Shown piece after piece: positions 7,973-18,689 of a DNA stretch of 64,000 bases. A program made the translations under genes and the position numbers. The stretch is from Chryseobacterium gleum (GTDB lineage: Bacteria; Bacteroidota; Bacteroidia; Flavobacteriales_D; Crocinitomicaceae). The notes under the pieces were generated by a model. That model did not search any database, was not told the origin of the DNA, and saw only the letters and a program-made list of their open reading frames with translations. Each line of letters opens with the position of its first letter. Within the stretch, counting starts at the first letter, position 1. The DNA is taken from the NCBI GenBank assembly GCA_945862165.1, contig CAMAXI010000001.1, positions 248,001 through 312,000 on the forward strand, written 5' to 3'.

Positions 7973-9838
7973 ATGAAAAAGAAAGTTGAAATCCTTGCAC
8001 CTGCAAAAAACCTTTGGCAAGGTCAAATGGCGATAAACGCCGGTGCAGATGCTGTATATATTGGTGCGCCTCAATACGGTGCACGTTCCAACGCCACGAA
8101 TTCCGTGGAAGACATCGCCGAATTGGTGCGTTATGCCCACCTGTTCAAAGCACAAGTTTTTGTGGTGATCAACACCATCTTGTACGACAACGAACTCGAC
8201 GATTGTAAAAAATTGATTTACAAATTGTACGACATCGGTGTGGATGCATTGATAGTACAAGACATGGCGATTATGGAAATGGACCTCCCTCCAATTGTCA
8301 TTCACGCCAGTACACAAGCCAACAACCGCGATCCAAAACACGTGAAATTCCTGAAAGACGCAGGGATGCAACGTGTCGTATTAGCGCGCGAATTGAACTT
8401 AGATCAAATCAAAGATATTGCAAACGAAACCGATGTAGAACTAGAATTTTTCGTTTCGGGTGCTCTGTGTGTTTCCTTTAGTGGAAATTGCTATATGAGT
8501 ATCGCGGGCGGAGAACGAAGCGCTAACCGTGGTTCCTGTGCACAAAACTGCCGTTTACCATACCAACTCATCGATGGAACAGGTGAAACGTTAATCGCAA
8601 ACAGTCACTTACTTTCCATCAAAGATTTGGACTTGAGCGACCAACTTCCAAACCTCATCGAGGCAGGGATCACTTCCTTCAAAATCGAAGGTCGTTTGAA
8701 AGACGTGGTGTACGTGAAAAACAACGTTTCCTACCTGCGTAAAAGATTAGACGCATTTTTGGAAAACAGCGAAGACTTTACCAAAGCCTCTTCTGGAAGA
8801 ACGTTTTATAGTTTTGATGCTGAAATGGACCGTAGTTTCAACCGCGGTTACACCGACTACTTTGTCAATAAACGTACCGAAAAAATTGGCTCCTGGGAAA
8901 GTCCAAAATCCCAAGGACAGTACATTGGTAAAATTTTAGATACCAAAGGAAAAGGCTACCTCATCGAGAATGCTGAAATCCTAAACAACGGAGATGGTTT
9001 GTATTTCTTAAACGAAAACAACGAACCCGACGGAATGCAAGTAAACGTAGTCTTGAACAACGTTGTCATACCAAATACCTTCCGAGAAATTCCAGTTGGA
9101 ACAGTCATTTACCGTAATTCCGATGCAGAATTTATCCGTTTGGTAGAACGAGAAGACAGCGCAGTTCGTAAAATTGGGGTGAACCTACATTTTTCTGAAA
9201 CTGCAACTGGTTTCCAATTAACCGCAACCGACGAAGATGGTCATACGGCAACTACCCAACTGGAAACTGCCAAAGAATTAGCGAAAAGTGCGGATTCCAT
9301 CATCCCAAACTTAGAGAAAAACTTAGCAAAAACGGGGAATACGCCGTTTATTGTCGACAACATAAATGTAGAAATTACAGCAAATTGGTTTTTACCGATT
9401 TCAAAAGTGAACGAATTGCGTCGCGAAGTCTTGGAAATCTTGGTGGAACAACGCGTGAAAGAATACCACCGCGAAGAGTTCCAAATCACCAAAACGGATC
9501 ATCCCTACCCTGTTACCTCGCTCGACTATACCTACAACGTATCTAACAAACTAGCGCGCCAATTTTACGAGCGACATGGTGTAACCGAAATCGAAAAAGC
9601 CTTCGAATTACAATGGGATCCAGGGAAATCACGCGTAATGACCACCAAATATTGTGTAAAATACGAGCTTGGTAAATGCGCACGTTACCAACGCGATACG
9701 ATGGGAACAAAAGTTATTGAACCACTTACCTTAAAACATGGCGAAAACGAATACAAATTGAAATTCAATTGCAAACCTTGCGAAATGGAAATTTGGGAGA
9801 AAGATGCTGAATTGACGTTTGAGGAAGATGAAGAATAA
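7973..9838 (+). CDS. U32 peptidase-family RNA hydroxylation protein (RlhA/TrhP-like)
   Basis: I start this gene at the ATG at 7973 (MKKKVEILAPAKN) rather than the TTG at 7952, giving 621 residues. The U32 signature appears as GALCVSFSGNCYMS followed by RSANRGSCAQNCRLPY, with four conserved Cys that could hold an Fe-S cluster. The C-terminal Cys cluster (TTKYCVKYELGKC, FNCKPC) is typical of long Bacteroidota members. E. coli relatives are RlhA (23S rRNA C2501) and TrhP (tRNA U34). The RSANRG-C-AQ-C pattern and length favour RlhA, but the true target is uncertain. Its codons are visibly richer in G and C than those of neighbouring genes, which may reflect high expression. Confidence 0.9.
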   Translation: MKKKVEILAPAKNLWQGQMAINAGADAVYIGAPQYGARSNATNSVEDIAELVRYAHLFKAQVFVVINTILYDNELDDCKKLIYKLYDIGVDALIVQDMAIMEMDLPPIVIHASTQANNRDPKHVKFLKDAGMQRVVLARELNLDQIKDIANETDVELEFFVSGALCVSFSGNCYMSIAGGERSANRGSCAQNCRLPYQLIDGTGETLIANSHLLSIKDLDLSDQLPNLIEAGITSFKIEGRLKDVVYVKNNVSYLRKRLDAFLENSEDFTKASSGRTFYSFDAEMDRSFNRGYTDYFVNKRTEKIGSWESPKSQGQYIGKILDTKGKGYLIENAEILNNGDGLYFLNENNEPDGMQVNVVLNNVVIPNTFREIPVGTVIYRNSDAEFIRLVEREDSAVRKIGVNLHFSETATGFQLTATDEDGHTATTQLETAKELAKSADSIIPNLEKNLAKTGNTPFIVDNINVEITANWFLPISKVNELRREVLEILVEQRVKEYHREEFQITKTDHPYPVTSLDYTYNVSNKLARQFYERHGVTEIEKAFELQWDPGKSRVMTTKYCVKYELGKCARYQRDTMGTKVIEPLTLKHGENEYKLKFNCKPCEMEIWEKDAELTFEEDEE

Positions 9839-9864
9839 AAACTAAATTAGTCACCTCCCTTAAT

Positions 9865-9880
9865 CCCTCCTCAAGGAGGG
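9865..9880. repeat. short hairpin between genes
   Basis: CCCTCC-tcaa-GGAGGG is a perfect 6-bp stem with a 4-base loop, 27 bases after the U32 gene. It is followed by aaaac rather than Ts, so a terminator role for the rightward gene is weak. Confidence 0.55.
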
Positions 9881-9967
9881 AAAACTTAAGTTCTGCTTCG
9901 TTTTCGAGTAATATTTAATATTTATAAAGCTCAATTATACTATATTTTAATTATTGAAACCATAAAT

Positions 9968-10001
9968 CATCCCCCTTTGAAGGGGGACCGAGGGGGATGA
10001 C
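9968..10001. repeat. G/C-run repeat with hairpin potential
   Basis: CATCCCCCT (9968-9976) pairs exactly with AGGGGGATG (9991-9999). The right part (9979-10001) is found as an exact reverse complement at 15890-15912, about 5.9 kb away. Confidence 0.7.
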
Positions 10002-10077
10002 TTTTATCTCACAATTTAAACAACCTAAAATAAATAAATCTAATACTCTTTATTTTTTAATAAAATAGAATGTTTTG

Positions 10078-10085
10078 TAAATTTG
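10078..10085 (+). promoter_or_regulatory. putative -7 element
   Basis: TAAATTTG fits TAnnTTTG and lies 26 bases before the chosen ATG at 10112. No good TTG sits at -33, so support is moderate. Its position argues against the ATG at 10070 as the start. Confidence 0.4.
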
Positions 10086-10111
10086 TAATTACCCCCTATC
10101 TAGCTAAAATT

Positions 10112-10342
10112 ATGGTACATACAATTCAAATAGATGACACAAATAGTAAAGCAAAAGCATTGCTTGAATATTTAAAAACACTTGATTTTGTTAAATTAAC
10201 GGATAATTCGAATTGGTATGATGAATTAAGTCAAACAAATAAAAATTCAATATTACAAGGGCTAGATAATATAAGAAATGGTAAAGTTCAATCTGACTTA
10301 GATGTTAGAAACTCTATTAGTCATAAAATTAATAGTGTATAA
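10112..10342 (+). CDS. orphan antitoxin-like protein (DUF2683-like)
   Basis: From the ATG at 10112 this gives 76 residues, starting MVHTIQIDDTNSKAKALLE. The N-terminal strand plus helix (HTIQIDDTNSKAKALLEYLK) resembles DUF2683 and related small antitoxins. The C-terminal half (ILQGLDNIRNGKVQSDLDV) resembles the tail of RelB/ParD-type proteins. An in-frame ATG at 10070 would add 14 residues of poor quality and would overlap a putative promoter. No toxin gene follows: the next gene, a PaiB-type protein, begins 5 bases after the stop. It is either a solitary antitoxin or a relic of a lost pair. The family assignment is by eye. Confidence 0.7.
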   Translation: MVHTIQIDDTNSKAKALLEYLKTLDFVKLTDNSNWYDELSQTNKNSILQGLDNIRNGKVQSDLDVRNSISHKINSV

Positions 10343-10347
10343 ATCCT

Positions 10348-10965
10348 ATGTACATCCCTAAACTGTTCGCACAACATAATGAAAACGAAATTGTTCAATT
10401 TATTGAACACAATAATTTTGGTATTCTAATAAATCAAGTCGACCAGCGACCATGGGCAACACATATACCTTTCATTTACAGGAAATCACAAGAAGGAAAT
10501 CACCAGCTCACAGGACATATTTCAAAAGCCAACAAACAATGGGAATCCTTTGAAAATCAAAGTGAAATCCTCGTGATTTTCTCGGGTCCACATGCATACA
10601 TTTCTTCATCGTGGTATGATCATGAAAATGTACCGACTTGGAATTATACTGCCGTTCATGTGTACGGAAAAATCTGCCTCTTAAATGAAGATGAGTTGTA
10701 TCAAGAATTGGCTAAACTCATGGACAAACAGGAAGCCGCAGTTCAAAAACCAAAAGTACTCGCTCAAATGCCTCAAGAGTTAGTGCGAAAAGAAATGAAA
10801 GGCATCGTTGGTTTCCGCATAGACATTACCGAATTTCAGGCAGTAGAAAAACTTTCGCAAAACCGAGATACTAAGAACCACCAAGCAATTATTGCCGAGC
10901 TAGAACAATCAAACGACACATCTTCGCATGCTATTGCAGGATTAATGAAAAAAAATAAAAAATAA
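10348..10965 (+). CDS. FMN-binding PaiB-family protein
   Basis: The 205-residue protein starts MYIPKLFAQ and contains the FMN_bind_2 (PaiB) features: WATHIPF, GHISKANKQW, SGPHAYISSSWY and VPTWNYTAVHVYG. PaiB in Bacillus is described as a transcriptional repressor of sporulation and protease genes; in other bacteria these proteins fold like flavin oxidoreductases (split barrel) and act as FMN-binding enzymes or regulators. It sits 5 bases after an antitoxin-like gene and its TAA overlaps the next ATG by one base, so it is probably the middle of a short operon. No DNA-binding motif is obvious, so I would not infer regulation here. Confidence 0.93.
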   Translation: MYIPKLFAQHNENEIVQFIEHNNFGILINQVDQRPWATHIPFIYRKSQEGNHQLTGHISKANKQWESFENQSEILVIFSGPHAYISSSWYDHENVPTWNYTAVHVYGKICLLNEDELYQELAKLMDKQEAAVQKPKVLAQMPQELVRKEMKGIVGFRIDITEFQAVEKLSQNRDTKNHQAIIAELEQSNDTSSHAIAGLMKKNKK

Positions 10966-11468
10966 TGCTCACCCCTTTAGAAGAAACCCTAACCACCCTC
11001 TATAAAGATGGAATGGTTGCTTTTCTGAAAAAACACCCAGAATATTTTGAAGAAGCCATCCAATTAGCAATCTCCGACAAACAACCATATTCTTGGCGTT
11101 CAGCGTGGTTACTCTGGAGTATAATGACCAAAAATGATTCACGCTTCGATAACTACATCCCTGCTATTCTAAAAAGCATCAAAGACAAAAAAGATGGACA
11201 CCAACGGGAATTACTGAAAATCTTATACCTACTAGAAATTGACGAAGCCTACGAAGGCCAACTTTTCGACCTCTGCATCTCTTTATGGGAAAACATTCAA
11301 AAAAAACCCTCAATACGCTACACTGCCTTTCGTTTTTTAGTTAAAATTACCGACAAACACCCCGAACTCCTCAAAGAACTAGACTTCTTACTTGAACCTC
11401 GTTATTTCGAAACCCTTTCCCCCGGCGTCAAAAAAGGTGTGTATAAAATATTAATCCGTCACTCGTAA
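10965..11468 (+). CDS. unknown helical (HEAT-like) protein
   Basis: The 167-residue protein is almost entirely predicted helix, with a repeated pattern of paired helices (SWRSAWLLWSIM, RELLKILYLLE, SIRYTAFRFLVKI). This suggests a HEAT-like solenoid. The start overlaps the upstream stop by one base (TAATG), consistent with coupling to the PaiB gene. Its final codons (Arg-His-Ser-stop) lie inside a cgtcactcgtaa repeat word, so the present C-terminus may have been set by the repeat. Function unknown. Confidence 0.75.
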   Translation: MLTPLEETLTTLYKDGMVAFLKKHPEYFEEAIQLAISDKQPYSWRSAWLLWSIMTKNDSRFDNYIPAILKSIKDKKDGHQRELLKILYLLEIDEAYEGQLFDLCISLWENIQKKPSIRYTAFRFLVKITDKHPELLKELDFLLEPRYFETLSPGVKKGVYKILIRHS

Positions 11469-11487
11469 CCCGTCACTCGTAACTCAT
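11456..11487. repeat. cgtcactcgtaac word repeat at a gene 3' end
   Basis: Two tandem copies of cgtcactcgtaac, the first containing the TAA of the upstream gene (11466-11468). The same words occur at 17376-17443, 29157-29190 and 32293-32314. Confidence 0.8.
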
Positions 11488-11904
11488 ATGATTTCTCACT
11501 CCACCACCATCCCTGTCTCCATCGAAAACGTTTGGAAAAATTTCCTACTAAAAATCGCACATCCTGAAAATTTCGTGCCAGGAGTAAGCAACATCGAAAT
11601 CTTGGAAGAAAAGCCAAACGAAGTCTTGCGCGCCATGGACATCCAAACTCCAAGCGCTCCAAAAATTCGATTTACCGAGAAAATTACGTGGAGTCCTTAT
11701 TGGGTAAAATTCGAAATCATCGACCACCCCTTCCACACAGGCTGTGTTGACAACCTTGCAGAAAAAATTTCCGACACAGAAACAAAAATTACCTTTACCC
11801 TAAACTGGAAAAATAAAGTCTCAGGAGAAAATTTCACCCAACAAGAAATCATTACGAATGCAGTGAATAAAACGGCGGCTTATATCGTGGAGAAAGAAGG
11901 GTGA
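11488..11904 (+). CDS. SRPBCC-fold protein, AtaL/DUF1857-like
   Basis: This 138-residue protein looks like a START/Bet v1-like small ligand-binding domain. It begins with a strand and VWKNFLLKIAHPENFVPGVSNIEIL, then RFTEKITWSPYWVKFEII, and ends in a long C-terminal helix. The VW...L...P..FVPGVS pattern fits the AtaL-like/DUF1857 family, whose substrates are unknown. It lies 19 bases after the helical protein, separated by the word repeat, and may belong to the same transcript. It is probably cytoplasmic (no signal). The fold call is fairly sure, the ligand unknown. Confidence 0.85.
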   Translation: MISHSTTIPVSIENVWKNFLLKIAHPENFVPGVSNIEILEEKPNEVLRAMDIQTPSAPKIRFTEKITWSPYWVKFEIIDHPFHTGCVDNLAEKISDTETKITFTLNWKNKVSGENFTQQEIITNAVNKTAAYIVEKEG

Positions 11905-11968
11905 TTACATTTTAAATTGTAAATACATTTTTGTATATTTGATTATACTAAACATTAATTGAAAAGTC

Positions 11969-12211
11969 ATGTCACTTCAATTCATACAAGATAATAAAGG
12001 TAATACAACAGGTGTTTACATTCCAATTGAGGAATGGCAAAGTTTGAAAGCTAAGTATAACGGATTAGAACAAAAAGAAATTGAAAATAATGTCGAGTTA
12101 GCAACTTGGCAAAAAAACATTCTAGACGAACGACTAAATGATTACTATTTGAATCCTTCAGATGTGATTGATTTTGACAAAACAATAGACGACATTGAAA
12201 AAAGTATATGA
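11969..12211 (+). CDS. type II antitoxin
   Basis: This 80-residue protein starts MSLQFIQDNKGNTTGVYIPIEEWQ, a pattern seen in antitoxins paired with ParE/RelE toxins in Bacteroidota: a strand, then IPIEEW and a helical region. The C-terminal acidic helix would wrap the toxin. Its stop overlaps the ATG of the toxin gene by four bases (ATGA), the classical coupled order. A TATATTTG box lies at 11934-11941, but no proper -33 is spaced from it. Autoregulation by the complex is usual for such pairs but not shown here. Confidence 0.88.
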   Translation: MSLQFIQDNKGNTTGVYIPIEEWQSLKAKYNGLEQKEIENNVELATWQKNILDERLNDYYLNPSDVIDFDKTIDDIEKSI

Positions 12212-12510
12212 CCTATACATTAGTGCATAAAATACAGGTCACGCATGACATTCAACAAATTGTAAATTATTACAAACAAATTTCCCCAAAATTAGCTACT
12301 GATTTCTTGTATCGACTTAGAGAAGCTAATAAACATATCATTTTAAACCCATTAGGATTTCAACTAAAATACAAAAACGTTCGAACGTTAATGTTAAAAC
12401 AATTCCCTTATCAAATTCATTATCTGGTAGATGATAAGTTAAACCAAATTATCATACTAGCAGTTATTCACGCTTATAAAAATCCAAATGATTATTCGAT
12501 TAGAATGTAG
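12208..12510 (+). CDS. type II toxin, RelE/ParE family
   Basis: The 100-residue protein has the ParE-type layout. A first strand (TYTLVHKIQVT) is followed by a two-helix hairpin (DIQQIVNYYKQISPKLATDFLYRL). The C-terminal sheet then has FPYQIHYLVDD and IIILAVIHAYKNP, the family hallmark FPYxIxYxVDD...I.AVxHxxRxP. ParE-like members inhibit gyrase, RelE-like ones cut mRNA on the ribosome; the sequence alone does not decide. It is translated with the antitoxin through an overlapping start. The pair looks intact. Confidence 0.92.
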   Translation: MTYTLVHKIQVTHDIQQIVNYYKQISPKLATDFLYRLREANKHIILNPLGFQLKYKNVRTLMLKQFPYQIHYLVDDKLNQIIILAVIHAYKNPNDYSIRM

Positions 12511-12547
12511 ATAATTCGTATATTTAGTTATCTCATTTTCAAGCACG

Positions 12548-13462
12548 ATGAAAAAACTACCTTTCCGCATCACCCTCGACTCCCCTTGTTCGGAGGACCT
12601 CAACAACATGCAGGTCACATCTTGCGGAAAATTCTGCAACTCCTGTCAAAAAGAAGTGTTCGATTTCACGCGACTTTCCGACAATGAGATCTACAAAATC
12701 ATGCAGGCGAATACTGGAAAAGTATGTGCACAACTCACAAACGAACAATTACAAAATGGTTTTACCTATACCGAAGAAACCTACAACAACACTGCCTGGT
12801 TGAAATATGCCGCAAGTATATTGTTTATCGGAGGAATCACCAATGCGTTTAGTCAAACCGCTGTTTGGGAATTTAAAACAACAAAAACAGAATTACAAGA
12901 CAAAACAACTTCCAAATCAATATCGAAAGATTCAATTTACATACAAGGTAGCATTATTAATGCAGTTACAAACAAACCTCTAACCTACCCAATGTTGGTT
13001 GAAATTCAATCCGAAAACAAAACCCTTACACAAACCATATCATCGGATACAGGATCATTCAATCTACTCATCTCCAACAAAGAAAACGTCGATAAAATTA
13101 ATGTTATCCTTCATTACCAAAACATTCAAAACGATACAATACAAGTTCCTAAAGAACAAGTAAGCTTTGAGAAGTCATCAATTGAAAATATCTATAATTT
13201 AGTAATAAGAACCGCAATAAATTCGGAATCACTTAAGATTTGTAAAAGAAATAAACTAAATGGACGAACACTCGGTGACATTCAATTTATTCCTGAAACT
13301 ACGAAAAAACTGACGCTTTCAGAAAATGAATTCGTGATTGTAGATGGTGTAAAAATTCGAAGAGACAAATTACCTAATGAAGATATACCTTACAATAGTT
13401 CAAATGGAACCCCAGCAAACATAGAATCTAAACCGTTAGACAACAACAACCAAAACAGGTGA
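12548..13462 (+). CDS. Cys-rich N-terminus, one membrane segment, extracytoplasmic C-terminal domain
   Basis: This 304-residue protein has no signal peptide. It begins with a Cys-rich domain: C14, then SCGKFCNSCQKEVFDFT (C26, C30, C33) and VCAQL (near 61), which may bind zinc. One membrane segment follows at about 80-97 (LKYAASILFIGGITNAFS), then an exposed region with a carboxypeptidase-regulatory-like strand pattern (IYIQGSIINAVTNKPLTYP). The pattern is common and uncharacterised in Bacteroidota, so the cell-side layout (Cys domain in, beta domain out) is inference. It stands alone after the toxin gene. Function unknown; an anchored sensor or scaffold is possible. Confidence 0.8.
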   Translation: MKKLPFRITLDSPCSEDLNNMQVTSCGKFCNSCQKEVFDFTRLSDNEIYKIMQANTGKVCAQLTNEQLQNGFTYTEETYNNTAWLKYAASILFIGGITNAFSQTAVWEFKTTKTELQDKTTSKSISKDSIYIQGSIINAVTNKPLTYPMLVEIQSENKTLTQTISSDTGSFNLLISNKENVDKINVILHYQNIQNDTIQVPKEQVSFEKSSIENIYNLVIRTAINSESLKICKRNKLNGRTLGDIQFIPETTKKLTLSENEFVIVDGVKIRRDKLPNEDIPYNSSNGTPANIESKPLDNNNQNR

Positions 13463-13508
13463 TTTTAAAAACACTTTTTAACTTTTTAACTTTTCACTTC
13501 GTACTCTA

Positions 13509-13537
13509 TTGTATTTGAATAATTACCCTTAACTTTG
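13509..13537 (+). promoter_or_regulatory. promoter of the isocitrate dehydrogenase gene
   Basis: TTG (13509-13511), an 18-base spacer and TAACTTTG (13530-13537) match the Bacteroidota -33/-7 pattern well. Transcription would begin near 13543, leaving a leader of about 65 bases. Confidence 0.75.
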
Positions 13538-13601
13538 AGTTGCAAAATATACGGACCAAAATCCCTTATTTACTGCATGCATAAATATTAATTTTTAGTA
13601 G

Positions 13602-15827
<2,226 letters not shown>

Positions 15828-15844
15828 TTAAAAAATAAATTTTC

Positions 15845-15879
15845 AAACTCCTCTTTCAAATTGATTGAGGAGTTTTTTT
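15845..15879 (+). terminator. rho-independent terminator after icd
   Basis: AAACTCCTC (15845-15853) pairs with GAGGAGTTT (15867-15875), a 9-bp stem with a T-run after it, 18 bases past the stop codon. Confidence 0.9.
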
Positions 15880-15889
15880 ATTAAAAAAT

Positions 15890-15932
15890 GTCATCCCCCT
15901 CGGTCCCCCTTCAACCTTCGACAGACTCAGGT
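15890..15932. repeat. G/C-run repeat joined to a REP-like element
   Basis: 15890-15912 is the exact reverse complement of 9979-10001. It is followed by ccttcgacagactcagg (15915-15931), the reverse of the cctgag...tcgaagg pattern at 7755 and 32269. Confidence 0.75.
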
Positions 15933-15966
15933 GAACAAGGGAAGATGGAAAGACTCGAAATATCAA

Positions 15967-17352
15967 ATGAAGAATTTTATCCTATTTGTTTTACTTGTCA
16001 CCTTATTCAGTTGTGGAACGATTCAACCAACTGCACCTGCAATACAAACAGTTGAACCAGTTATTAAGCAAGAAAAATCGGAGATAAATGTTCCTATTCA
16101 AGTAGATTTAACTTCCTACCTGAAAGAAGCGGAAAAACAAACACCCAAAACCTTTGAAGACGAAGAAAAACAATGTGAAGGAATAAGTTTTTGGTATAAA
16201 TTGGAACGAAATCCCTTAGAATTTGATGGTAAAGACAATAACTTACTCCTCGAACTTTCTGGTAAATATGCGATTAAACTAAATTACTGCCCGAAATGTA
16301 CGGGTATGTTCTCGGATGAGGATCATTGCATTACACCGAGAATTTATGCAAGTTGCGGTGTAGGAGAACCAATGCGTAAAATCAAAGTGAGTACATCTAC
16401 AGCACTTTCGATTGCAACTAATTACCAATTACAAGCTAAAACGGAAGTCAAAGAAATTGAAACGATCGACAAATGTCAAATTACTGTATTTAAAGTCGAT
16501 GCTACAAAAAAATTAGAAGAAGAAATGGCAAATGCCTTGAAAGATGTTATTAAAGACATAGACAAGAAAATTGCGGATACAGATGTCAAAAAACAAGTCG
16601 CAGAGATTTGGAAACAATTAAACACTCCTATATCCATTGCAGATATGGGATACTTTTCACTAAATCCAAGTTCGTTAAGTATATCAAACCCTGAATTCTC
16701 TAAAAACAAATTAAACTTAATTGTTTCAATTAATGCCTATCCAAATGTATTACTTGAAACAAAAAACACGCCGATTCCTCCACTACCAAACCTAAGTAAC
16801 AACAAAGAGAAAAACAGTGGTTTTTCAATTCATTTAGACATCAATGGAAGTTACAAAGCTATCAACAGTTTATTAAGTAAAAACATCAACGGAAAAGAAA
16901 TTTTACTAAAAAAAGAAAAAATAATCCTAGACTCCGTTAAAATCTTAGGCGCTTCTAATAAACAACTTTCTTTTCAAGTTCATTTCTCTGGAAAACGAAG
17001 CGGAATACTTTATTTAGTAGGAACTCCAACATTCGACAAAGAAAAACAAGTGATTTCATTTCCAGATCTTACGTTTGATATCGACACCAAAAACAAACTG
17101 ATAAAAAGTGCTGCATGGCTTTTCGATGATCTAATTACCGATAAAATTCGCGAAGCAGCCATTTATGACTTGAAAAATGATTTAAAAAACAATAAAACTT
17201 TAGTCGAAAAAGAACTCAATCGCGATTTAAATAAAAATATACGTATGGCAACAACTATATCATCCATTGTTATTGATGGCATTTACCCAATGAACAACGA
17301 ATTACTAATCCAAAGCAGCCTTATCGGTGAATTGAAAATCTTAGTGAAATAA
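15967..17352 (+). CDS. DUF4403 family lipoprotein
   Basis: I place the start at the ATG at 15967, which gives MKNFILFVLLVTLFSC, a lipoprotein signal with Cys at 16. The upstream ATGs in this frame lie inside the repeat at 15890 and give a poor leader. The 461-residue protein fits DUF4403 (NVPIQVDLTSYLKEAEKQTP opens the domain; PISIADMGYFSLNPSSLSIS and a C-terminal DDLITDKIREAAIYDLK are typical). DUF4403 proteins are elongated and thought to be envelope lipid-handling relatives of the TULIP superfamily; that is family knowledge, not shown here. It stands alone, after the icd terminator. Confidence 0.88.
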   Translation: MKNFILFVLLVTLFSCGTIQPTAPAIQTVEPVIKQEKSEINVPIQVDLTSYLKEAEKQTPKTFEDEEKQCEGISFWYKLERNPLEFDGKDNNLLLELSGKYAIKLNYCPKCTGMFSDEDHCITPRIYASCGVGEPMRKIKVSTSTALSIATNYQLQAKTEVKEIETIDKCQITVFKVDATKKLEEEMANALKDVIKDIDKKIADTDVKKQVAEIWKQLNTPISIADMGYFSLNPSSLSISNPEFSKNKLNLIVSINAYPNVLLETKNTPIPPLPNLSNNKEKNSGFSIHLDINGSYKAINSLLSKNINGKEILLKKEKIILDSVKILGASNKQLSFQVHFSGKRSGILYLVGTPTFDKEKQVISFPDLTFDIDTKNKLIKSAAWLFDDLITDKIREAAIYDLKNDLKNNKTLVEKELNRDLNKNIRMATTISSIVIDGIYPMNNELLIQSSLIGELKILVK

Positions 17353-17375
17353 ATACTTATTACCTCAATCAAATA

Positions 17376-17443
17376 CGTCACTCGTAACTTCATCTCTCGT
17401 CACTCAAAAGTCCGTCACTCGTAACTCATCACTTCGTAACTCC
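17376..17443. repeat. cgtcactcgtaact word repeat covering a gene end
   Basis: Several imperfect tandem copies of cgtcactcgtaact fill the gap between two convergent genes. The right end encodes the last residues and stop of the leftward flavoprotein (Gly-Val-Thr-Lys-stop). Confidence 0.8.
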
Positions 17444-18652
17444 TCTTCCCGCTATCCACCCAGTACTCCACGCCGCCTGAAAGTTAAACCCTCCCGTAAC
17501 CCCATCCACATCCAACACTTCACCTGCAAAATATAAACCAGGTTGATGACGACTTTCCATGGTTTTAAAATCGACACCATCCAATGCAATTCCTCCAGCG
17601 GTAACAAATTCTTCTTTAAAAGTGGTTTTACCTTTGACCTCGTAACGGTCATTCAACAAGGTGTTTACTAATTTATTAAACGCTTTTCCAGTAACTTCTT
17701 TCCAACGCGCATCGATAGAAATTGCAGATTTCTCCACTAAAAATTCCCACAAACGACTAGATAAACCAAAAGGATTGTAATTACTGATTTTCTTATCTGC
17801 ATTCGTTTCTTTAACTCGTTCTAGTTCATAACGTAAGGTGTCTTCTTTTTTGGTATGCAACCAATTAACCAAAACAGCAAAATCGTAGTTGTTTTCCGCT
17901 AAAATTCGTGCCCCAAAAGCTGACAACTTTAGAATCGCTGGTCCGCTCACCCCCCAATGGGTAATCAACAAAGGTCCATCTGCTTCTAACTTTGTTTTTT
18001 CAACACGTACTAAAGCGGGTTCAACGACAATTCCCATCAAGGAACGAATTGGTTCGTTTGGCATATTGAACGTAAATAGCGATGGTACTGGCTGAACGAT
18101 GGTGTGTCCAAACTTTTCTGCCCAACGAAGCGAATCCGCCTTGGGTTGTCCCCCAGTTGTATAAATCACACGATCCGCGAAAATTTCTTGCTCCAGCGAT
18201 TTCAAAACAAAACGTCCGTTATCAAAATGAATGTTGTTAATGGGTGTTTGTTGTTGAACGCGCACACCCAAAAGTTTTGCCTCAAACTCAAAGCAATCAA
18301 TAATCGTTTGCGAACTATTTGATTTTGGGAAAATACAATTATCGGATAAGGTCTCAAGTGCTACCCCACGTTTTTTAAACCAATCAATCGTAGATTGTGC
18401 ATTAAATTGCTCAAATGCTTTTCTAAGTTGATTTTTACCTCGCGGATAAAAATTAGATAGTTCTTTATTATCAAAACATGCATGTGTAACATTACAACGA
18501 CCACCACCTGAAACCTTAACCTTCGCTAGTACCTTATTCGATTTTTCGTAAATGGTTACCTGTGCATTTGGATGGTGTTCCTTCGCTGAAATCGCTGCAA
18601 AAAATCCCGCTGCTCCTCCACCTACAACTGCAATGTTTAAACTTGAACTCAT
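17429..18652 (-). CDS. HI0933/YhiN-family FAD-dependent oxidoreductase
   Basis: The 407-residue flavoprotein begins MSSSLNIAVVGGGAAGFFAA, the Rossmann GxGxxG dinucleotide site. It contains KVKVSGGGRCNVTH (HI0933 family block) near 45 and LLITHWGVSGPAILKLS near 240. It ends in TGGFNFQAAWSTGWIAGRGVT, the second FAD-binding block. HI0933/YhiN members bind FAD tightly, but their physiological substrate is not settled. The stop codon and last four residues fall in a word repeat. It runs leftward and is the neighbour of tag, separated by a repeat-filled gap. Confidence 0.95.
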   Translation of the reverse strand: MSSSLNIAVVGGGAAGFFAAISAKEHHPNAQVTIYEKSNKVLAKVKVSGGGRCNVTHACFDNKELSNFYPRGKNQLRKAFEQFNAQSTIDWFKKRGVALETLSDNCIFPKSNSSQTIIDCFEFEAKLLGVRVQQQTPINNIHFDNGRFVLKSLEQEIFADRVIYTTGGQPKADSLRWAEKFGHTIVQPVPSLFTFNMPNEPIRSLMGIVVEPALVRVEKTKLEADGPLLITHWGVSGPAILKLSAFGARILAENNYDFAVLVNWLHTKKEDTLRYELERVKETNADKKISNYNPFGLSSRLWEFLVEKSAISIDARWKEVTGKAFNKLVNTLLNDRYEVKGKTTFKEEFVTAGGIALDGVDFKTMESRHQPGLYFAGEVLDVDGVTGGFNFQAAWSTGWIAGRGVTK

Positions 18653-18689
18653 AGAACAAAAATAATCAAATTATAGGTGAGCGAGATTC

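Noticed and set aside
7967-8371. 134-residue leftward frame
   Set aside because: It is antisense to the well-supported U32 gene.
11917-11941. TTG ... TATATTTG promoter before the antitoxin gene
   Set aside because: The spacer is only 14 bases, too short for the Bacteroidota pattern; the -7 box alone is weak support.
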